Source of the DNA: Deinococcus sp.
GTDB taxonomy: Bacteria; Deinococcota; Deinococci; Deinococcales; Thermaceae
Direction: 5' to 3'
Assembly (NCBI GenBank): GCA_023382135.1
Contig: JAMCQK010000164.1
Location: 1 to 5,848, forward strand
Length of the DNA stretch: 5,848 bases
Shown here: one piece after another, positions 5,651 to 5,848 of the stretch
Layout of the letters: each line of letters begins with the position of its first letter
How positions within the stretch are numbered: the stretch's first letter is position 1
The notes under the pieces: model-generated
Told to the model about the DNA's origin: nothing
Seen by the model: only the letters and a program-made list of their open reading frames with translations
The model's database searches: none
Position numbers and translations under genes: made by a program

Positions 5651-5848
5651 TTACCCGAAAACCTCGCTCAGTGTCTCACCCAGGGCGTTTAACATCTCGT
5701 CCACTTCCGTTTCGGTTATCACCAGCGGTGGTGCTATGGCGAAGCCGGAATCGCTGCAGCGCACAATCACGCCTTTCTTCCGGCTTGCCTCCTGCAACTT
5801 GCCACCAATAGAGCGCGAAGGGTCAAAAGGTTTTTGCTAACCTTGTCC
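5651..5848 (-). pseudogene. Class III aminotransferase, C-terminal end, frame broken (cut by window edge)
   Basis: Only the last 65 or so residues are in the window. One frame, open from 5836 to the TAA at 5653-5651, reads QKPFDPSRSIGGKL, KGVIVRCSDSGFAIAPPLVI and TETEVDEM, ending EVFG. This is the C-terminal small domain of class III aminotransferases of the omega-amino acid or putrescine:pyruvate type, with the typical IAPPL(V/I)IT strand. Just upstream the same frame has TAG (5839-5837). The neighbouring frame there reads DKVSK, which is the expected family sequence before KPFDP. One extra A in the AAAAA run (5835-5831) would join the two. So either one base has been lost (mutation or sequencing error) or a -1 shift occurs. 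It lies 84 bases before gabT on the same strand. It differs clearly from GabT in this region, so it is not a recent duplicate. Confidence 0.75.

Noticed and set aside
1..5848. CRISPR array, tRNA, rRNA, insertion sequence or prophage genes
   Set aside because: No repeat-spacer pattern, cloverleaf with conserved T-loop, rRNA segment, transposase or target duplication was seen.

Overview
The window holds a polyamine uptake and breakdown locus, with every supported gene on the minus strand (transcription runs right to left). Layout in transcription order: the 3' end of a class III aminotransferase (5848-5651, frame broken); gabT, 4-aminobutyrate aminotransferase (5566-4271); then a spermidine/putrescine ABC importer made of potA ATPase (4131-3085), potB permease (3024-2104), potC permease (2094-1312, interrupted by an in-frame TAG) and potD binding protein (1166-141). 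The first codons of a possible SGNH/GDSL-type hydrolase run off the left edge (119-1). No stretch longer than 300 bases lacks a gene. The spacers are 84, 139, 60, 9, 145 and 21 bases.

The genes make metabolic sense together. PotABCD would import a polyamine, and PotD has features closer to the putrescine binder PotF than to the spermidine binder PotD. A class III aminotransferase such as the upstream partial gene could convert putrescine to 4-aminobutanal. After oxidation to 4-aminobutyrate, GabT would yield succinic semialdehyde. The oxidation enzymes are not in this window, and the substrate is inferred, not shown.

The most unusual feature is a perfect 23-base inverted repeat. One arm (1964-1986) lies inside the 5' coding part of potC. 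The other (1178-1200) forms the potD leader and includes most of its ribosome binding site. The potC arm carries the TAG that interrupts potC at codon 39. In a potC-potD transcript the arms could form a 23-bp duplex that hides the potD ribosome binding site. The repeat may instead be the scar of a template-switch or conversion event that damaged potC. A second gene, the aminotransferase at the right edge, has an apparent one-base loss in a run of A, so sequencing error or gene decay must be considered for both.

The organism is a moderately GC-rich bacterium. The short signal peptide ending AFA-Q, the G-rich intergenic hairpin and the style of the Pot proteins suggest Deinococcota, perhaps a Meiothermus-like member of the Thermaceae. 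This placement is weak and rests on general impression only.
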